Shown: positions 1 through 9,965, numbered from the stretch's first letter. The stretch: DNA of 64,000 bases from Firmicutes bacterium HGW-Firmicutes-7 (GCA_002841375.1 PGZO01000004.1:124001-188000), one strand, 5' to 3'. The notes: generated from the letters alone by a model not told the origin. Translations and numbers: made by a program.

Positions 1-1
1 T

Positions 2-271
2 TTTGAAGAAGGGGCAGATGTTCTCATGGTAAAGCCAGCTATGCCGTACTTAGATGTTATAAAAGCAGCAAAAGATACTTTTTTAGTACCAATAGCGGCT
101 TATCAAGTCAGCGGGGAATATGCCATGCTAAGGACGACAATTGATGCAGGTCTTATTGATGAAAAAGCAATTTATGAAAGCTTGTTAAGTATTAGAAGAG
201 CTGGAGCGGACATGATTATTACCTATTTTGCAAAAGAATTAAAACGATTAATAAATGAGGTTAAATTATGA
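2..271 (+). CDS. hemB: Delta-aminolevulinic acid dehydratase (porphobilinogen synthase), 3' part
   Basis: HemB condenses two 5-aminolevulinate molecules to porphobilinogen in the tetrapyrrole pathway. The frame is already open at base 2, so only about the last 89 of the usual 320 or so residues are present. The visible sequence begins [19 protein letters not shown] and continues with an [11 protein letters not shown] stretch; both are typical of the C-terminal part of HemB, with the MVKPA-PYLD and YQVSGEY signatures conserved. The stop codon overlaps the hemL start in an ATGA arrangement, so the two are translationally coupled. The 5' part and any promoter lie outside the window. Confidence 0.95.
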   Translation, partial: FEEGADVLMVKPAMPYLDVIKAAKDTFLVPIAAYQVSGEYAMLRTTIDAGLIDEKAIYESLLSIRRAGADMIITYFAKELKRLINEVKL

Positions 272-1560
272 GACATATACAATCAGAAGCATATTTTGAA
301 AAAGCTAAGCGTTTGCTACCAGGAGGCGTAAATAGTCCAGTTAGAGCCTTTCAATCTGTCAATGCTACACCACTTTTTATTGAAAGTGGGAAGGGATCTA
401 AGCTTGTTGATATAGATGGGAATGTGTATATTGACTATATTTGCTCTTGGGGACCACTACTACTAGGCCATGCTTCCGAGGTGGTGTATGAAGGGGTAAA
501 TGAGTACTTGTTAAAGGGGACGACTTATGGCGTGCCAACCACGATTGAAGTTGAGATGGCACACTTAATTCATGAAGCCTATCCATCAATGGAAATGTTA
601 CGCCTTGTAAGTTCAGGAACAGAAGCGACCATGAGTGCAATTAGAGCAGCAAGAGGTTATACAGGCCGAGATAAAATCCTAAAGTTTGAAGGTTGCTATC
701 ATGGACATAGCGATAGTCTGCTAGTGAAGTCGGGTTCAGGTACACTTACTTATGGTGTGCCAACCAGTGCAGGTGTTACCAAAGGAACGGCACAAGATAC
801 ACTTGTAGGGAGCTTTAATGATTCACATATGCTAAAACAAATATTAGATGCCAATAAGGGGACCATCGCAGCAGTTATTGTAGAACCAATTCCTGGCAAT
901 ATGGGACTTGTACCACCTAATGCCACGTTTCTTAAATTATTGAGAAGATTAACAAAAGAGCAAGGAATTGTATTGATTTTTGATGAAGTGATTACTGGAT
1001 TTAGAGTAGGTTATTCGGGTGCGCAAGCGCTATATGGCATTGAACCTGATATGACTTGCCTTGGAAAGATTATTGGTGGCGGTTTACCAGTCGGTGCATA
1101 TGGTGGATCAAAAGCCATTATGGAATGTATTGCACCACTTGGACCTGTATATCAAGCGGGAACCTTATCAGGAAATCCCTTGGCGATGAAAATGGGGTTG
1201 AATCTTATTACCCATCTGAAAAAGAACCCGCAAATCTATGAAGAATTAGATGAAAAAGGAAAATTTCTAGAGGAAGGCTTCAATAAGAATATTAAAAAAA
1301 TGGGTATTTGTGCAAGTGTCAATCGTGTAAAAGGCATGATATGCTTGTTTTTTACAGAGAGAAAAGTTGACTGCTACGAGACAGTAATGTGTTCGGATAC
1401 TGACCAATATGCAACCTACTTCAAGGGGATGTTAGACCGAGGCATATTATTACCCCCTGCACAATTTGAGTGTTTGTTTTTATCTGACGCCCATACGTAT
1501 GAAGATCTTGAACATACTATTAAAATGCAACTAGAAGTCTTCGAACAAATGTGTAACTAA
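268..1560 (+). CDS. hemL: Glutamate-1-semialdehyde 2,1-aminomutase
   Basis: This PLP enzyme converts glutamate-1-semialdehyde to 5-aminolevulinate, the first committed tetrapyrrole precursor, in the cytoplasm. At 430 residues it has the usual length of the family. The N-terminus carries the [11 protein letters not shown] motif, the [16 protein letters not shown] region binds the cofactor phosphate, and [11 protein letters not shown] is followed by [17 protein letters not shown], which contains the PLP-binding lysine. The ATG overlaps the hemB stop by four bases. The order hemB-hemL followed by cobalamin genes is common in anaerobic Firmicutes, where most of the tetrapyrrole goes to corrinoids. 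Confidence 0.96.
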   Translation: MRHIQSEAYFEKAKRLLPGGVNSPVRAFQSVNATPLFIESGKGSKLVDIDGNVYIDYICSWGPLLLGHASEVVYEGVNEYLLKGTTYGVPTTIEVEMAHLIHEAYPSMEMLRLVSSGTEATMSAIRAARGYTGRDKILKFEGCYHGHSDSLLVKSGSGTLTYGVPTSAGVTKGTAQDTLVGSFNDSHMLKQILDANKGTIAAVIVEPIPGNMGLVPPNATFLKLLRRLTKEQGIVLIFDEVITGFRVGYSGAQALYGIEPDMTCLGKIIGGGLPVGAYGGSKAIMECIAPLGPVYQAGTLSGNPLAMKMGLNLITHLKKNPQIYEELDEKGKFLEEGFNKNIKKMGICASVNRVKGMICLFFTERKVDCYETVMCSDTDQYATYFKGMLDRGILLPPAQFECLFLSDAHTYEDLEHTIKMQLEVFEQMCN

Positions 1561-1571
1561 AGGGGAACCCT

Positions 1572-2630
1572 ATGAGATTAGCTATAATAACACTTACTTC
1601 GGGTGGCGTATTTACCGCAAAAAGATTGAAAAGAATCATGCCAGATGCCACATTGTATACCCTTAACAAACATGTAGAAGACGGTTTTTTAGAAATACAA
1701 CCTTCGTTACATGAATTGGTAGGGAAGTTGTTTAAAACCTATGAAGGCATCGTTTTTATTATGGCTACAGGAATTGTAGTCAGAACCATAGCCCCGTTTA
1801 TTCAACATAAAACCGTTGATCCAGCCATTATGGTAATGGATGAAAAAGGTGCGTTTGTTATTAGCTTGTTATCAGGGCATATTGGAAGAGCAAATGAGTG
1901 GACAATTGAAATCGCCAGCCAATTGAGAGCAATGCCCGTTATTACAACGGCATCAGATGTCAATGGAAAAATGGCAGTTGATACTTTGGCAGAGCTTCTT
2001 GGTTGCTCTATCCAAAATATGGAGCAAGCAAAGCGAATAACTGCTCGCATTATTGAGAATGAAAAAATCGGCGTGCTTTCAGATCTACCGCTAGTTACCA
2101 GTTTATATACGCAATTTACAATGCTAGAAGGTGATGTAAATCAGGAAAGATTAGATGGTGAAGAAATAAAAGGCCTTATTATTATATCAAAGGAAAACCC
2201 AAAGACATTCAACATACCACAAGTATGGTTAACGCCAAAGGACCTCGTTGTCGGAATAGGATGTAAAAGAGGTAAAACAAAAGAAGAATTGATGGAAGCT
2301 TTATATGGTGCATTTAAAACCTGTGGCGTTTCGATGAAGCGATTAAATAAGTTGGTTACGGTAGATATTAAAAAAGATGAAATCGGATTACTTGAATTAG
2401 TGAAAGAATTAAAAGTCCCTTTAGAGTGTGTGCCAAGGCAAGCAATTAGAGCTATTGAGGAGCAATTTGAAGGTTCGGAATTTGTGGAAAAGACACTAGG
2501 AATTAAATCAGTCAGTGAACCTTGTGGTTATATTGGTTCAGGACAAGGAAAGTGCTTGTTGCCTAAACAAAAGTTGGCTGGCATCACCATTTCTATTTGG
2601 GAAAAGTGCGTTCAACAGGAGGAAATATAA
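1572..2630 (+). CDS. cbiG: Cobalt-precorrin-5A hydrolase
   Basis: CbiG opens the delta-lactone of cobalt-precorrin-5A and releases acetaldehyde in the anaerobic (early cobalt insertion) cobalamin pathway. The 352-residue protein has the usual CbiG layout: an N-terminal domain with GIVFIMATGIVVRTIAPF and the VISLLSGHIGRANEWT stretch, a central linker, and a C-terminal domain beginning VVGIGCKRGKTKEEL. It starts 11 bases after hemL, preceded by AGGGGA. The other anaerobic ring-contraction and methylation genes (cbiEFHJLT) are not in the window and probably lie upstream. Confidence 0.93.
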   Translation: MRLAIITLTSGGVFTAKRLKRIMPDATLYTLNKHVEDGFLEIQPSLHELVGKLFKTYEGIVFIMATGIVVRTIAPFIQHKTVDPAIMVMDEKGAFVISLLSGHIGRANEWTIEIASQLRAMPVITTASDVNGKMAVDTLAELLGCSIQNMEQAKRITARIIENEKIGVLSDLPLVTSLYTQFTMLEGDVNQERLDGEEIKGLIIISKENPKTFNIPQVWLTPKDLVVGIGCKRGKTKEELMEALYGAFKTCGVSMKRLNKLVTVDIKKDEIGLLELVKELKVPLECVPRQAIRAIEEQFEGSEFVEKTLGIKSVSEPCGYIGSGQGKCLLPKQKLAGITISIWEKCVQQEEI

Positions 2631-2631
2631 C

Positions 2632-4014
2632 ATGAAATTTCCAAAGTTAATGATTGCTGGCATGAGTAGTGGCGTTGGAAAGACAACGCTTACGATGGGC
2701 ATTTTATCTGCACTATCAGAAAAAATGGTTGTTCAGTCTTATAAGGTTGGTCCAGATTATATTGATCCTGCGTATCATACGTTGATAACAGGTAGAAAGT
2801 GCAGGAACTTAGATAATTATTTGTTATCTAATGAAACGGTTGAGCAGCTATTTTATAAAAATAGTAAAGATGCTCAAATTGGAATAATAGAAGGTGTGAT
2901 GGGTTTATATGATGGCGCACAGGTAAATAGTGATATAGGAAGTTCAGCGAGTATTGCAAAGGTGTTGAAATGCCCAGTTGTCTTAGTTGTTGATGGCAGT
3001 GGTATTGCAAAAAGTGTTGCAGCCATTGTTAAAGGCTTTATAGAATTTGATCCAGCGGTGAAGCTGTCTGGTGTCATACTGAATAAAGTCAATTCTATAA
3101 AGCATTATTGTTTGTTAAAGGAAGCAATAGAGCAATTCACAACCGCAAAATGTTATGGCTATCTTCCTAAAAATGAAATAGGCACGTTGAAATCGAGACA
3201 TCTTGGTTTGATACCAAGCTGTGAAATAGAAGATCTGAAATTAAAGCTTGAATGTGTCAGTAAGGCAGTAGAGGAAACGGTTGATTTGGAAGGTCTCCTT
3301 CAATTAGCCTATCGAGAGGCAGAGGAAGTGACAATAGAGATACCTATTTATCAAACGCTATTTAAAGATTTACATATTGGTGTAGCCTATGATGAAGCCT
3401 TTAATTTTTATTATGAAGACAACCTGGATTTGTTCAAGGAATTAGGTGCTACGATTCAATTTTTTAGCCCTATACGAGATTCAAGACTTCCAGAAAATAT
3501 ACATTTTCTTTACTTTGGTGGAGGATTTCCGGAAATGTTTGCCCAGGAACTGTCAGATAATCATTTGATGAAGAAGGATATTAAAGAAAAATTGGAAATG
3601 GGCATGCCTTATTTAGCAGAGTGTGGTGGACTCATGTATTTAACCAAGCAGTTAATCGATTTTGATGAAAAAATATATCGTATGGTCGGTTGGCTAGACG
3701 GTACGTGTAGCATGACAAAGCGCTTGCAAAGATTTGGTTATAAAACCTTAACCTTAAAAGAAAACTGTATTTTGGGAGAAAAAGATGAGGTTATTCCTAT
3801 TCATGAGTTTCATCATTCCAAGACAGAGGTCTTAGAGACGAATACCGTTTTCGGTTTGAAGAAAATGAAGGAGGATAAAGTGATCGCAGCTTATGAATGT
3901 GGTTATTTGAAAGGGAAGGGGGTTGCAGGATATCCACACTTTCACTTTCATGGCAATCCCTCAATGGCTATTAACCTTCTTCAAGCAGCCCAAACGTATG
4001 CAAATAACAAATAA
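2632..4014 (+). CDS. cbiA: Cobyrinate a,c-diamide synthase
   Basis: CbiA (CobB type) amidates the a and c side chains of cobyrinate using glutamine and ATP. I place the start at the ATG at 2632, preceded by AGGAGGAAATATAAC, giving 460 residues; an upstream in-frame start would overlap cbiG by over 100 bases and is unlikely. The N-terminus has the deviant Walker A of the dethiobiotin synthetase fold (GMSSGVGKTTLTMG) followed by KVGPDYIDPAYH. The C-terminal glutaminase domain carries LAECGGLMYL with the catalytic cysteine, and a late FHFHGNP histidine region. It sits directly downstream of cbiG. Confidence 0.95.
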   Translation: MKFPKLMIAGMSSGVGKTTLTMGILSALSEKMVVQSYKVGPDYIDPAYHTLITGRKCRNLDNYLLSNETVEQLFYKNSKDAQIGIIEGVMGLYDGAQVNSDIGSSASIAKVLKCPVVLVVDGSGIAKSVAAIVKGFIEFDPAVKLSGVILNKVNSIKHYCLLKEAIEQFTTAKCYGYLPKNEIGTLKSRHLGLIPSCEIEDLKLKLECVSKAVEETVDLEGLLQLAYREAEEVTIEIPIYQTLFKDLHIGVAYDEAFNFYYEDNLDLFKELGATIQFFSPIRDSRLPENIHFLYFGGGFPEMFAQELSDNHLMKKDIKEKLEMGMPYLAECGGLMYLTKQLIDFDEKIYRMVGWLDGTCSMTKRLQRFGYKTLTLKENCILGEKDEVIPIHEFHHSKTEVLETNTVFGLKKMKEDKVIAAYECGYLKGKGVAGYPHFHFHGNPSMAINLLQAAQTYANNK

Positions 4015-4071
4015 TTGTTGAGTATAGTAAATAAAGGAATCGAGGTTTAGCGCTTCGATAAAGGTGATAAA

Positions 4072-5556
4072 ATGGCGAAAAATTTAATGATCTTAGGAAC
4101 AGCCTCTACAGTTGGTAAAAGTATTCTAACAGCAGCGTTTTGTCGCATCTTTAAACAAGAGGGTTATCAAACAGCACCTTTTAAATCGCAAAATATGGCG
4201 CTGAATTCTTATGTAACAAAAGATGGTAAAGAAATGGGGCGAGCTCAAGTTGTTCAAGCAGAAGCTTCGGGGTTAGAGCCGATGGTTGAAATGAACCCAA
4301 TCCTTTTAAAACCAACCAGTGATGTAGGTAGTCAAGTAATATTGAATGGAAAAGTGTTTAAGAATATGACCGCAACAGAGTACTTTGCGATGAAGAATAG
4401 TTTGAAACCAGAAATTTTAAAAGCCTATAAGACCTTGGAAGAACAGTTTGACATGATTATATTAGAAGGAGCTGGAAGTCCTGCCGAAATTAACTTAAAA
4501 GAAGACGATATCGTGAACATGGGAATGGCAGAAATGGTAGATGCGCCAGTAATTCTTGTAGGAGACATTGATAAAGGAGGGGTTTTTGCCTCGCTTTATG
4601 GGACCATTATGCTCTTAGAGCCAGAAGAAAGAGCACGAATAAAAGGATATATTATTAATAAATTTCGAGGAGATGAAACCATTCTACAACCAGGAATTGA
4701 CTTGTTCTATGAAAAGCTTCCACTACCTTGTTTAGGTGTAATACCGTATATGAAAATGAATATTGATGATGAAGACAGCGTAACGACTCGTTTTGATAGG
4801 AAGCAAGAAGGGGCGATCATCATTGGTATTATACGATTGCCTTATATGTCTAATTTTACTGATTTTACGGTTTTTGATTTAGAAACAGATGTATCGGTTA
4901 GATATATTCATGATGATTCTTCAGAGGAAGTTGATTTGATTGTTATACCAGGTAGTAAAAACACGTTAAAGGATATGGAATTTTTACATGAATCTGGTCT
5001 TGCAGCGTATATTTACAGAGCACATAGAGGTGGTATACCAATTATTGGGGTTTGTGGAGGCTATCAGATGTTAGGAAGAACCATCTCAGATCCTTTTAAC
5101 GTAGAAACGACCCAGCTTACAGTAAACGGACTTGGTCTGCTCGCTGCTCGGACCTCTATGTCCCAAGATAAAAAAACTGTTCGAATCAAAGGCGCATTTG
5201 AAACAGATCTAACCTTTGCAGAAGCTACAAAAGACATGACAATTGAAGGTTATGAAATCCATATGGGTATCACCGATTTATTTGAGGATACAAGGGCAGC
5301 AATACGTCTTGAAGATGGTAGGGAAGATGGGGCAGTTAATCCCGAAGGAAATGTTTTTGGGACGTACCTTCATGGTATTTTTGACAATGATAATTTTAGA
5401 AATACGTTGTTGAATAACATTAGAACGATAAAAGGCATAGAAGCGACGAAAGAAATTGATTACAAAAGCTTAAAGGAAGCGGAATACAATAAGCTAGCAG
5501 ATATTGTAAGAAATCATGTAAATTTAGATGAGATCAAGAAAATCATAGGGGTGTAA
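4072..5556 (+). CDS. cbiP: Cobyric acid synthase
   Basis: CbiP (CobQ) performs the four remaining side-chain amidations that give adenosylcobyric acid. The 494-residue protein has an N-terminal synthetase domain (GTASTVGKSILTAAF near residues 8-22, then PFKSQNMALNSYVT) and a C-terminal class I glutaminase with IIGVCGGYQMLG, whose Cys is the nucleophile, and GTYLHGIFDN, which supplies the histidine. It starts 57 bases after cbiA and is preceded by AAAGGTGATAAA. Length and motifs match the family and nothing is missing. Confidence 0.96.
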   Translation: MAKNLMILGTASTVGKSILTAAFCRIFKQEGYQTAPFKSQNMALNSYVTKDGKEMGRAQVVQAEASGLEPMVEMNPILLKPTSDVGSQVILNGKVFKNMTATEYFAMKNSLKPEILKAYKTLEEQFDMIILEGAGSPAEINLKEDDIVNMGMAEMVDAPVILVGDIDKGGVFASLYGTIMLLEPEERARIKGYIINKFRGDETILQPGIDLFYEKLPLPCLGVIPYMKMNIDDEDSVTTRFDRKQEGAIIIGIIRLPYMSNFTDFTVFDLETDVSVRYIHDDSSEEVDLIVIPGSKNTLKDMEFLHESGLAAYIYRAHRGGIPIIGVCGGYQMLGRTISDPFNVETTQLTVNGLGLLAARTSMSQDKKTVRIKGAFETDLTFAEATKDMTIEGYEIHMGITDLFEDTRAAIRLEDGREDGAVNPEGNVFGTYLHGIFDNDNFRNTLLNNIRTIKGIEATKEIDYKSLKEAEYNKLADIVRNHVNLDEIKKIIGV

Positions 5557-5558
5557 GA

Positions 5559-6521
5559 ATGAAAAGCATCATTATTTTAATCCTTGCTGTTTTATTAGAT
5601 TTTATATTCGGTGATCCATATTGTATCCCCCATCCGATAACTTACATAGGTAAGCTAATACGTTTACTAGAGAAGGGCATAAGAAAGAGCAAGCTACCAC
5701 TAAGGTTGGGCGGATTTTTCTTGCTCCTATTATCCATAGGTACGGTATGGCTTGCGATCACTGGATTATTATACTTGGCAAACCAAATACATCCAATCGC
5801 AAAAGATCTCATAGTAATATATTTGCTCTATACTTCTCTAGCTGCAAAATGCTTGAAAAATGAAGTTGTTAAGGTGTACGAAGCGCTTAAAAACAATCAA
5901 TTACTAGAGGCTAGGAAATATATTTCCTATTTAGTAGGCAGAGATACAAGTAGATTAGACGGGGATGAGGTAACAAGAGCGGCGGTAGAGACAGCAGCTG
6001 AAAATACGGTAGATGGCGTTTTAGCTCCTTTGCTTTACATTATTTTGGGAATGGTTTTCCAGTTACCTGTGCAATTCGTATTTGCTTATAAAACTGTGAA
6101 TACCTTGGATTCTATGGTGGGTTATATGCAGGAGCCTTATAAGGAAATTGGATTTTTTTCTGCAAAAACAGATGATTTGCTGAACTACGTTCCTGCAAGG
6201 ATTGGGAGCATCTTCATGCTTCTTGGCGGGACTTTATTAGGTTATAACCTAAAGAATGGTGTAAAGGTTTTGATGAGAGATAGAAGAAATCATAAGAGCC
6301 CTAATTGTGCTTATCCAGAGGCAGTAGTGGCTGGTCTGCTAGAGGTGCAAATTGGGGGTACGAATCAGTATTTTAATGAAACTGTTGTGAAGCCAACAAT
6401 AGGAGATGGGACGCAGATATTAGTTTATAAGCATATTTTAGATACCGTTAAAATTATGTATGCAGCTGAAATTATTCTGATCTGTACAAGTATTTTAATG
6501 ATGGCGTATTTACTCGATTAA
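5559..6521 (+). CDS. cbiB: Adenosylcobinamide-phosphate synthase, CbiB
   Basis: This integral membrane protein attaches (R)-1-amino-2-propanol phosphate to adenosylcobyric acid. The 320 residues begin with a hydrophobic segment and the family signature FGDPYCIPHPITYIGKLI. They continue with SYLVGRDTSRLDGDEVTRAAVE and ENTVDGVLAPL, both typical of CbiB, and several further hydrophobic helices. It begins two bases after the cbiP stop and is therefore coupled to it. The next gene, cobD, makes its aminopropanol phosphate substrate. Confidence 0.95.
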   Translation: MKSIIILILAVLLDFIFGDPYCIPHPITYIGKLIRLLEKGIRKSKLPLRLGGFFLLLLSIGTVWLAITGLLYLANQIHPIAKDLIVIYLLYTSLAAKCLKNEVVKVYEALKNNQLLEARKYISYLVGRDTSRLDGDEVTRAAVETAAENTVDGVLAPLLYIILGMVFQLPVQFVFAYKTVNTLDSMVGYMQEPYKEIGFFSAKTDDLLNYVPARIGSIFMLLGGTLLGYNLKNGVKVLMRDRRNHKSPNCAYPEAVVAGLLEVQIGGTNQYFNETVVKPTIGDGTQILVYKHILDTVKIMYAAEIILICTSILMMAYLLD

Positions 6522-6533
6522 AGGGGGATAAAC

Positions 6534-7601
6534 ATGAATATTCATGGCGGTTATTTTGGGAAGAACAGGAAAAAAATATTGGATTTTAGCGTCAATTTAA
6601 ATCCCTTAGGTGTTCCAGAATCGGTAAAAGATTATATTGTCAATCATTTAGATGCACTAGATACCTACCCAGAAATAGAAGCAAAAACTGCGAGGGAACA
6701 GCTTGCTGTTGAATATGACCTTGAAGCCAGTAATATCATAATGGGAAATGGTGCTGTAGAGCTAATCTATTTATTAGCAAGAACGATAAAACCAAAGAAG
6801 GTGTTGCTGCTACAGCCTACCTTTAATGAATATGAAAGAGCCTTTGTTCAAAGCGATTCAGAATGTATTAATTATTCTTTAAATAGTGAAAAAGCGTTCG
6901 CATTAGAGCTAGAAGGAATATTGGATATGATTGTTACCAACAAGCCTGAAGTAATGATTGTCTGTAATCCTAATAACCCAACTGGAACGTATATTGGAAA
7001 CAATATATTGGAGAAAATTATAAAAACGCTAAAATTGCATGGTGGTATTTTAATGGTTGATGAATCCTTTTCAGCTTTCGAGAATTTGCCAACAGCGGTC
7101 TCTTTATTGCATCATGGCAATGTATTTCTATTAAGATCCATGACAAAGTATTATGCAATTGCAGGGATACGATTAGGTTATGGTATGGGGGCAGAAACGA
7201 TTATTGAGAAAATGAAATTGCATAAGGAGCCTTGGACCTTGAATGCGATCGCTTGTAACATTGTGGACGTATTATTAAAGGATAAAGAGTATCAATTCAA
7301 AACGAAAGAATGGTATAAAGAAGAAAAAGCATACTTCTTAGAAAACCTTAAAAAAGTACCTTTCTTACATGCTTTCGAGAGCAAAGCAAATTTCTTCTTG
7401 TGTCGTTGTGCGCTGGACAGTTCAGAACTTAAAAATAGATTGTTAGAAAAGGGGATATATATTAGAACCTGTAATGATTTTGTTAACTTAGAGGAAAAAT
7501 ATATCCGTTTAGCAATTAGACAAAGAGTGGAAAATAAGCAACTATTTCAGATGTTATTTGATATTGCTGATGAGATAGGTGAAATAGAAAAGGTTCAATA
7601 A
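6534..7601 (+). CDS. cobD: L-threonine-O-3-phosphate decarboxylase
   Basis: This is a class I/II PLP aminotransferase-fold enzyme that decarboxylates threonine phosphate to aminopropanol phosphate for CbiB. The 355-residue chain starts MNIHGGYFG and DFSVNLNPLG, the usual opening of this subfamily. It has CNPNNPTGTYI at the cofactor aspartate region and LRSMTKYYAIAGIRLGYG, which contains the Schiff-base lysine. It resembles histidinol-phosphate aminotransferase, but the N-terminal signature and the position between cbiB and cobT support the cobalamin role. RBS AAAGGGGG precedes the ATG. Confidence 0.92.
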   Translation: MNIHGGYFGKNRKKILDFSVNLNPLGVPESVKDYIVNHLDALDTYPEIEAKTAREQLAVEYDLEASNIIMGNGAVELIYLLARTIKPKKVLLLQPTFNEYERAFVQSDSECINYSLNSEKAFALELEGILDMIVTNKPEVMIVCNPNNPTGTYIGNNILEKIIKTLKLHGGILMVDESFSAFENLPTAVSLLHHGNVFLLRSMTKYYAIAGIRLGYGMGAETIIEKMKLHKEPWTLNAIACNIVDVLLKDKEYQFKTKEWYKEEKAYFLENLKKVPFLHAFESKANFFLCRCALDSSELKNRLLEKGIYIRTCNDFVNLEEKYIRLAIRQRVENKQLFQMLFDIADEIGEIEKVQ

Positions 7602-7629
7602 CATTAAAAAACTTAAAGGAGATTCTATT

Positions 7630-8697
7630 ATGGATTTGTTAAAAAGAACTTCAAATGGCATTATGGGGTTAAATCAGGACATGATAAACCAAGGACAAGC
7701 TAGAATGGATGCACTTGCTAAACCGTTAGGGAGCTTAGGTAGATTAGAACAAATAGCAATTCAAATTTCAGGTATAACAGGGCAGCTACATAATCAAATT
7801 CATAAAAAGTGTACGATTGTTATGGCCGCAGATCATGGTATTTGTGAAGAAGGTGTCAGCTGTGCACCACAAGAAGTTACAGCCATTCAAACATTAAATA
7901 TGTTAAAAGGGTTAACGGGGATCTGTGCAATTAGTAAAGCGAATAATGCAGAAATACGCGTAGTGGATATTGGGATTATGAGAGATATTGACTATCCTAA
8001 TCTTATTCATCGGAAAATTCGTTATGGCACTGACAATTTTCTGAAGGGACCTGCAATGGAACGTGAAGAGGCCATTAAAGCTATTGAAATTGGCATTGAA
8101 ATGGTGAAGGACCTAGTAGATCAAGGACATAATTTGATCGGAACTGGGGAAATGGGTATTGGCAATACCAGCTGTAGCAGTGCGGTATTTATGGCTTTTA
8201 CAGGTTGCAGTGCTGAGCTGTCAGTAGGAAAAGGTGGTGGCATCACAGAGGAAGCGTTTGAGAATAAAAAACGTGTCATTGAAGAAGCTATTCAGTTCAA
8301 CAAGCCAAATGCTAACGATCCTATTGATGTATTAACGAAGGTGGGTGGTTTAGATCTTAATGGGATGGTGGGATGCTTTTTAGGTGCAGCCTATTATCGA
8401 ATACCAATTGTAATAGACGGGTTTATATCCGCTGCGGCGGCTTTAGCTGCATATAGGATTAATCCTTTAGCGAAAGACTTTATGATTCCATCTCATTGTT
8501 CCAAAGAACCAGGTTATGTATGTATTATGGAAGAAATGGGTCTATCCCCTATGCTATACTTAGAAATGCGACTTGGAGAAGGTACAGGTTGCCCTATAGC
8601 GTTTACGGTAATTGAAACAGCGCTATCCGTTATGAATAACATGGCAACCTTTGAAGAAGCAACAATTATAAATGATTACTTAGTAGATATTCGATAA
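7630..8697 (+). CDS. cobT: Nicotinate-nucleotide--dimethylbenzimidazole phosphoribosyltransferase
   Basis: CobT activates the lower-ligand base as its alpha-riboside phosphate for nucleotide-loop assembly. The 355 residues carry the N-terminal LAKPLGSLGRLEQIA motif, the VMAADHGICEEGVS segment, the GTGEMGIGNTSCSSA nucleotide-binding loop and a C-terminal EMRLGEGTGCPIAF with the catalytic glutamate. It is preceded by AAGGAGATTCTATT. No lower-ligand biosynthesis gene (bzaAB or bluB) is visible nearby, so the identity of the base is not shown by this window. Confidence 0.96.
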   Translation: MDLLKRTSNGIMGLNQDMINQGQARMDALAKPLGSLGRLEQIAIQISGITGQLHNQIHKKCTIVMAADHGICEEGVSCAPQEVTAIQTLNMLKGLTGICAISKANNAEIRVVDIGIMRDIDYPNLIHRKIRYGTDNFLKGPAMEREEAIKAIEIGIEMVKDLVDQGHNLIGTGEMGIGNTSCSSAVFMAFTGCSAELSVGKGGGITEEAFENKKRVIEEAIQFNKPNANDPIDVLTKVGGLDLNGMVGCFLGAAYYRIPIVIDGFISAAAALAAYRINPLAKDFMIPSHCSKEPGYVCIMEEMGLSPMLYLEMRLGEGTGCPIAFTVIETALSVMNNMATFEEATIINDYLVDIR

Positions 8698-8708
8698 AAG
8701 GAGGCAAC

Positions 8709-9272
8709 ATGGCGCATATTATTTTAGTGACGGGTGGATCAAGAAGTGGAAAAAGTAGTTTTGCAGAAAAATACTTGAAAGAGATAGACGGAAAAACACT
8801 TTATATAGCTACAGCAATTGCTTTTGATGAAGAAATGAAAGATAGAGTTCTTAAGCATCAAAGTATGCGACCGGAAACTTGGGATACCTATGAAGGGTAT
8901 AAGCAGTTAGATCAAGTGATTGCAGACGATGGAGCGCAATATGCATGTCTTTTATTAGATTGTGTTACGCTCTGGGTGACCAATCTCATGTTTGAATATT
9001 TGGAAACAAATGATTATGATACACTCACGCAAGCGGAGATTGGTGGGGTAGAGAAAAAAATTATTTATGAAGTAGAGAGAATGATTGAACAGCTCAGGAG
9101 GAGTAACCTACACGTCGTTTTGGTGACGAATGAAGTTGGCTCTTCGCTTGTGCCAGAAAACAAGCTGGGTAGAATCTTCCGAGACATTCAAGGTAGGATT
9201 AATCAGTTATTAGGCAACGCAAGCGATGAGGTATATTTTGTTGTATGTGGGCAATCGATGAAGATTAAGTAA
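8709..9272 (+). CDS. cobU: Adenosylcobinamide kinase / adenosylcobinamide-phosphate guanylyltransferase
   Basis: CobU phosphorylates adenosylcobinamide and transfers GMP, giving the GDP-activated intermediate used by CobS. The 187-residue protein opens with the Walker A motif VTGGSRSGKSSFAE, then has IATAIAFDEEMKDRV, HQSMRPETWDTYE and LLLDCVTLWVTNLM, and later VTNEVGSSLVPEN, all diagnostic of the family. The RBS AAAGGAGGC is seven bases upstream. It is the last gene of the rightward operon; the partner genes cobS and cobC are at 25.4-26.8 kb on the other strand. Confidence 0.96.
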   Translation: MAHIILVTGGSRSGKSSFAEKYLKEIDGKTLYIATAIAFDEEMKDRVLKHQSMRPETWDTYEGYKQLDQVIADDGAQYACLLLDCVTLWVTNLMFEYLETNDYDTLTQAEIGGVEKKIIYEVERMIEQLRRSNLHVVLVTNEVGSSLVPENKLGRIFRDIQGRINQLLGNASDEVYFVVCGQSMKIK

Positions 9273-9361
9273 GCCATCATAAATCTTTTCTTTTATATTG
9301 TTGCAATTTAACGTATAATAATAAATGTGGCATTAATCTTAATTAATTTCTGGAGGCTTAT

Positions 9362-9928
9362 ATGAGTAATGATTTATATGAAATATTAGAAAATAGTCCA
9401 ATTATAGCTGGAATAAAAGATGATAAAGGTTTAAATACAGTATTAACATCTGATTGTGAAATCGTTTTTATCCTATATGGCAACGTATTAAATATCAGTG
9501 ACATTGTGCAAAAACTAAAAGATCATGGGAAAATAACATTTATTGATGTTGATCTTATTGACGGCTTTTCAAATAAAGAAATCGTTATTCAATACTTAAA
9601 AGAACGAACTCAAGCGGATGGGATTTTAAGTGCAAAAGCATCTATGATTAAGGCGGCAAAAGTACATGGATTTTTAACTGTGCATAGATTCTTCTTGATA
9701 GACTCATTTTCATTTCATAATCTTGATAAGCAAATACAAATTTCACAACCAGATTGTATAGAAATACTACCAGGCGCTATGCCAAAGGTAATTTCATGGG
9801 TTATCGAGAAAGTTAAATTGCCAGTTATTGCTGGAGGATTAGTTTGTGAGAAAGACGATGTTGTTGCAGCACTGAAAGCAGGAGCTACGGCTATTTCTTC
9901 AACAAATATTGAGGTATGGTCTTTGTAA
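9362..9928 (+). CDS. ygcP: GlpP-family antiterminator, YgcP-like
   Basis: GlpP proteins are TIM-barrel-like RNA-acting regulators that, in Bacillus, bind glycerol-3-phosphate and let RNA polymerase read through a leader terminator. The 188 residues show the family signatures: SPIIAGIKDDKGL at the N-terminus, ITFIDVDLIDGFSNKE, DGILSAKASMIKAAK, TVHRFFLIDS, CIEILPGAMPKVI and PVIAGGLV near the C-terminus. No glycerol genes are nearby. Its neighbours are the relatives of E. coli ygcU, ygcW and ygcE, and the E. coli cluster contains the GlpP-like gene ygcP, so I read it as the cluster's own regulator. The ligand is unknown; the phosphorylated product of the YgcE-type kinase is an inference. It follows cobU by 89 bases with a TATAAT at 9314 and RBS TGGAGG. 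Confidence 0.85.
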   Translation: MSNDLYEILENSPIIAGIKDDKGLNTVLTSDCEIVFILYGNVLNISDIVQKLKDHGKITFIDVDLIDGFSNKEIVIQYLKERTQADGILSAKASMIKAAKVHGFLTVHRFFLIDSFSFHNLDKQIQISQPDCIEILPGAMPKVISWVIEKVKLPVIAGGLVCEKDDVVAALKAGATAISSTNIEVWSL

Positions 9929-9965
9929 ATGATTTTGATAAATATTGTCAGGTTTATGATATGAC

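Noticed and set aside
2515-2631. Earlier start for cbiA overlapping cbiG
   Set aside because: The ATG at 2632 has an AGGAGG site and gives the usual N-terminus with the nucleotide-binding motif near residue 10.
1-9272. Cobalamin riboswitch in the cobalamin operon or in front of cobS
   Set aside because: No gap in the operon is long enough, and no B12-box-like sequence was seen. A riboswitch may lie upstream of the window.
9362-9928. GlpP as regulator of glycerol catabolism
   Set aside because: No glpF, glpK or glpD is present. The neighbours are those of the E. coli ygc cluster, which has its own GlpP-type gene.
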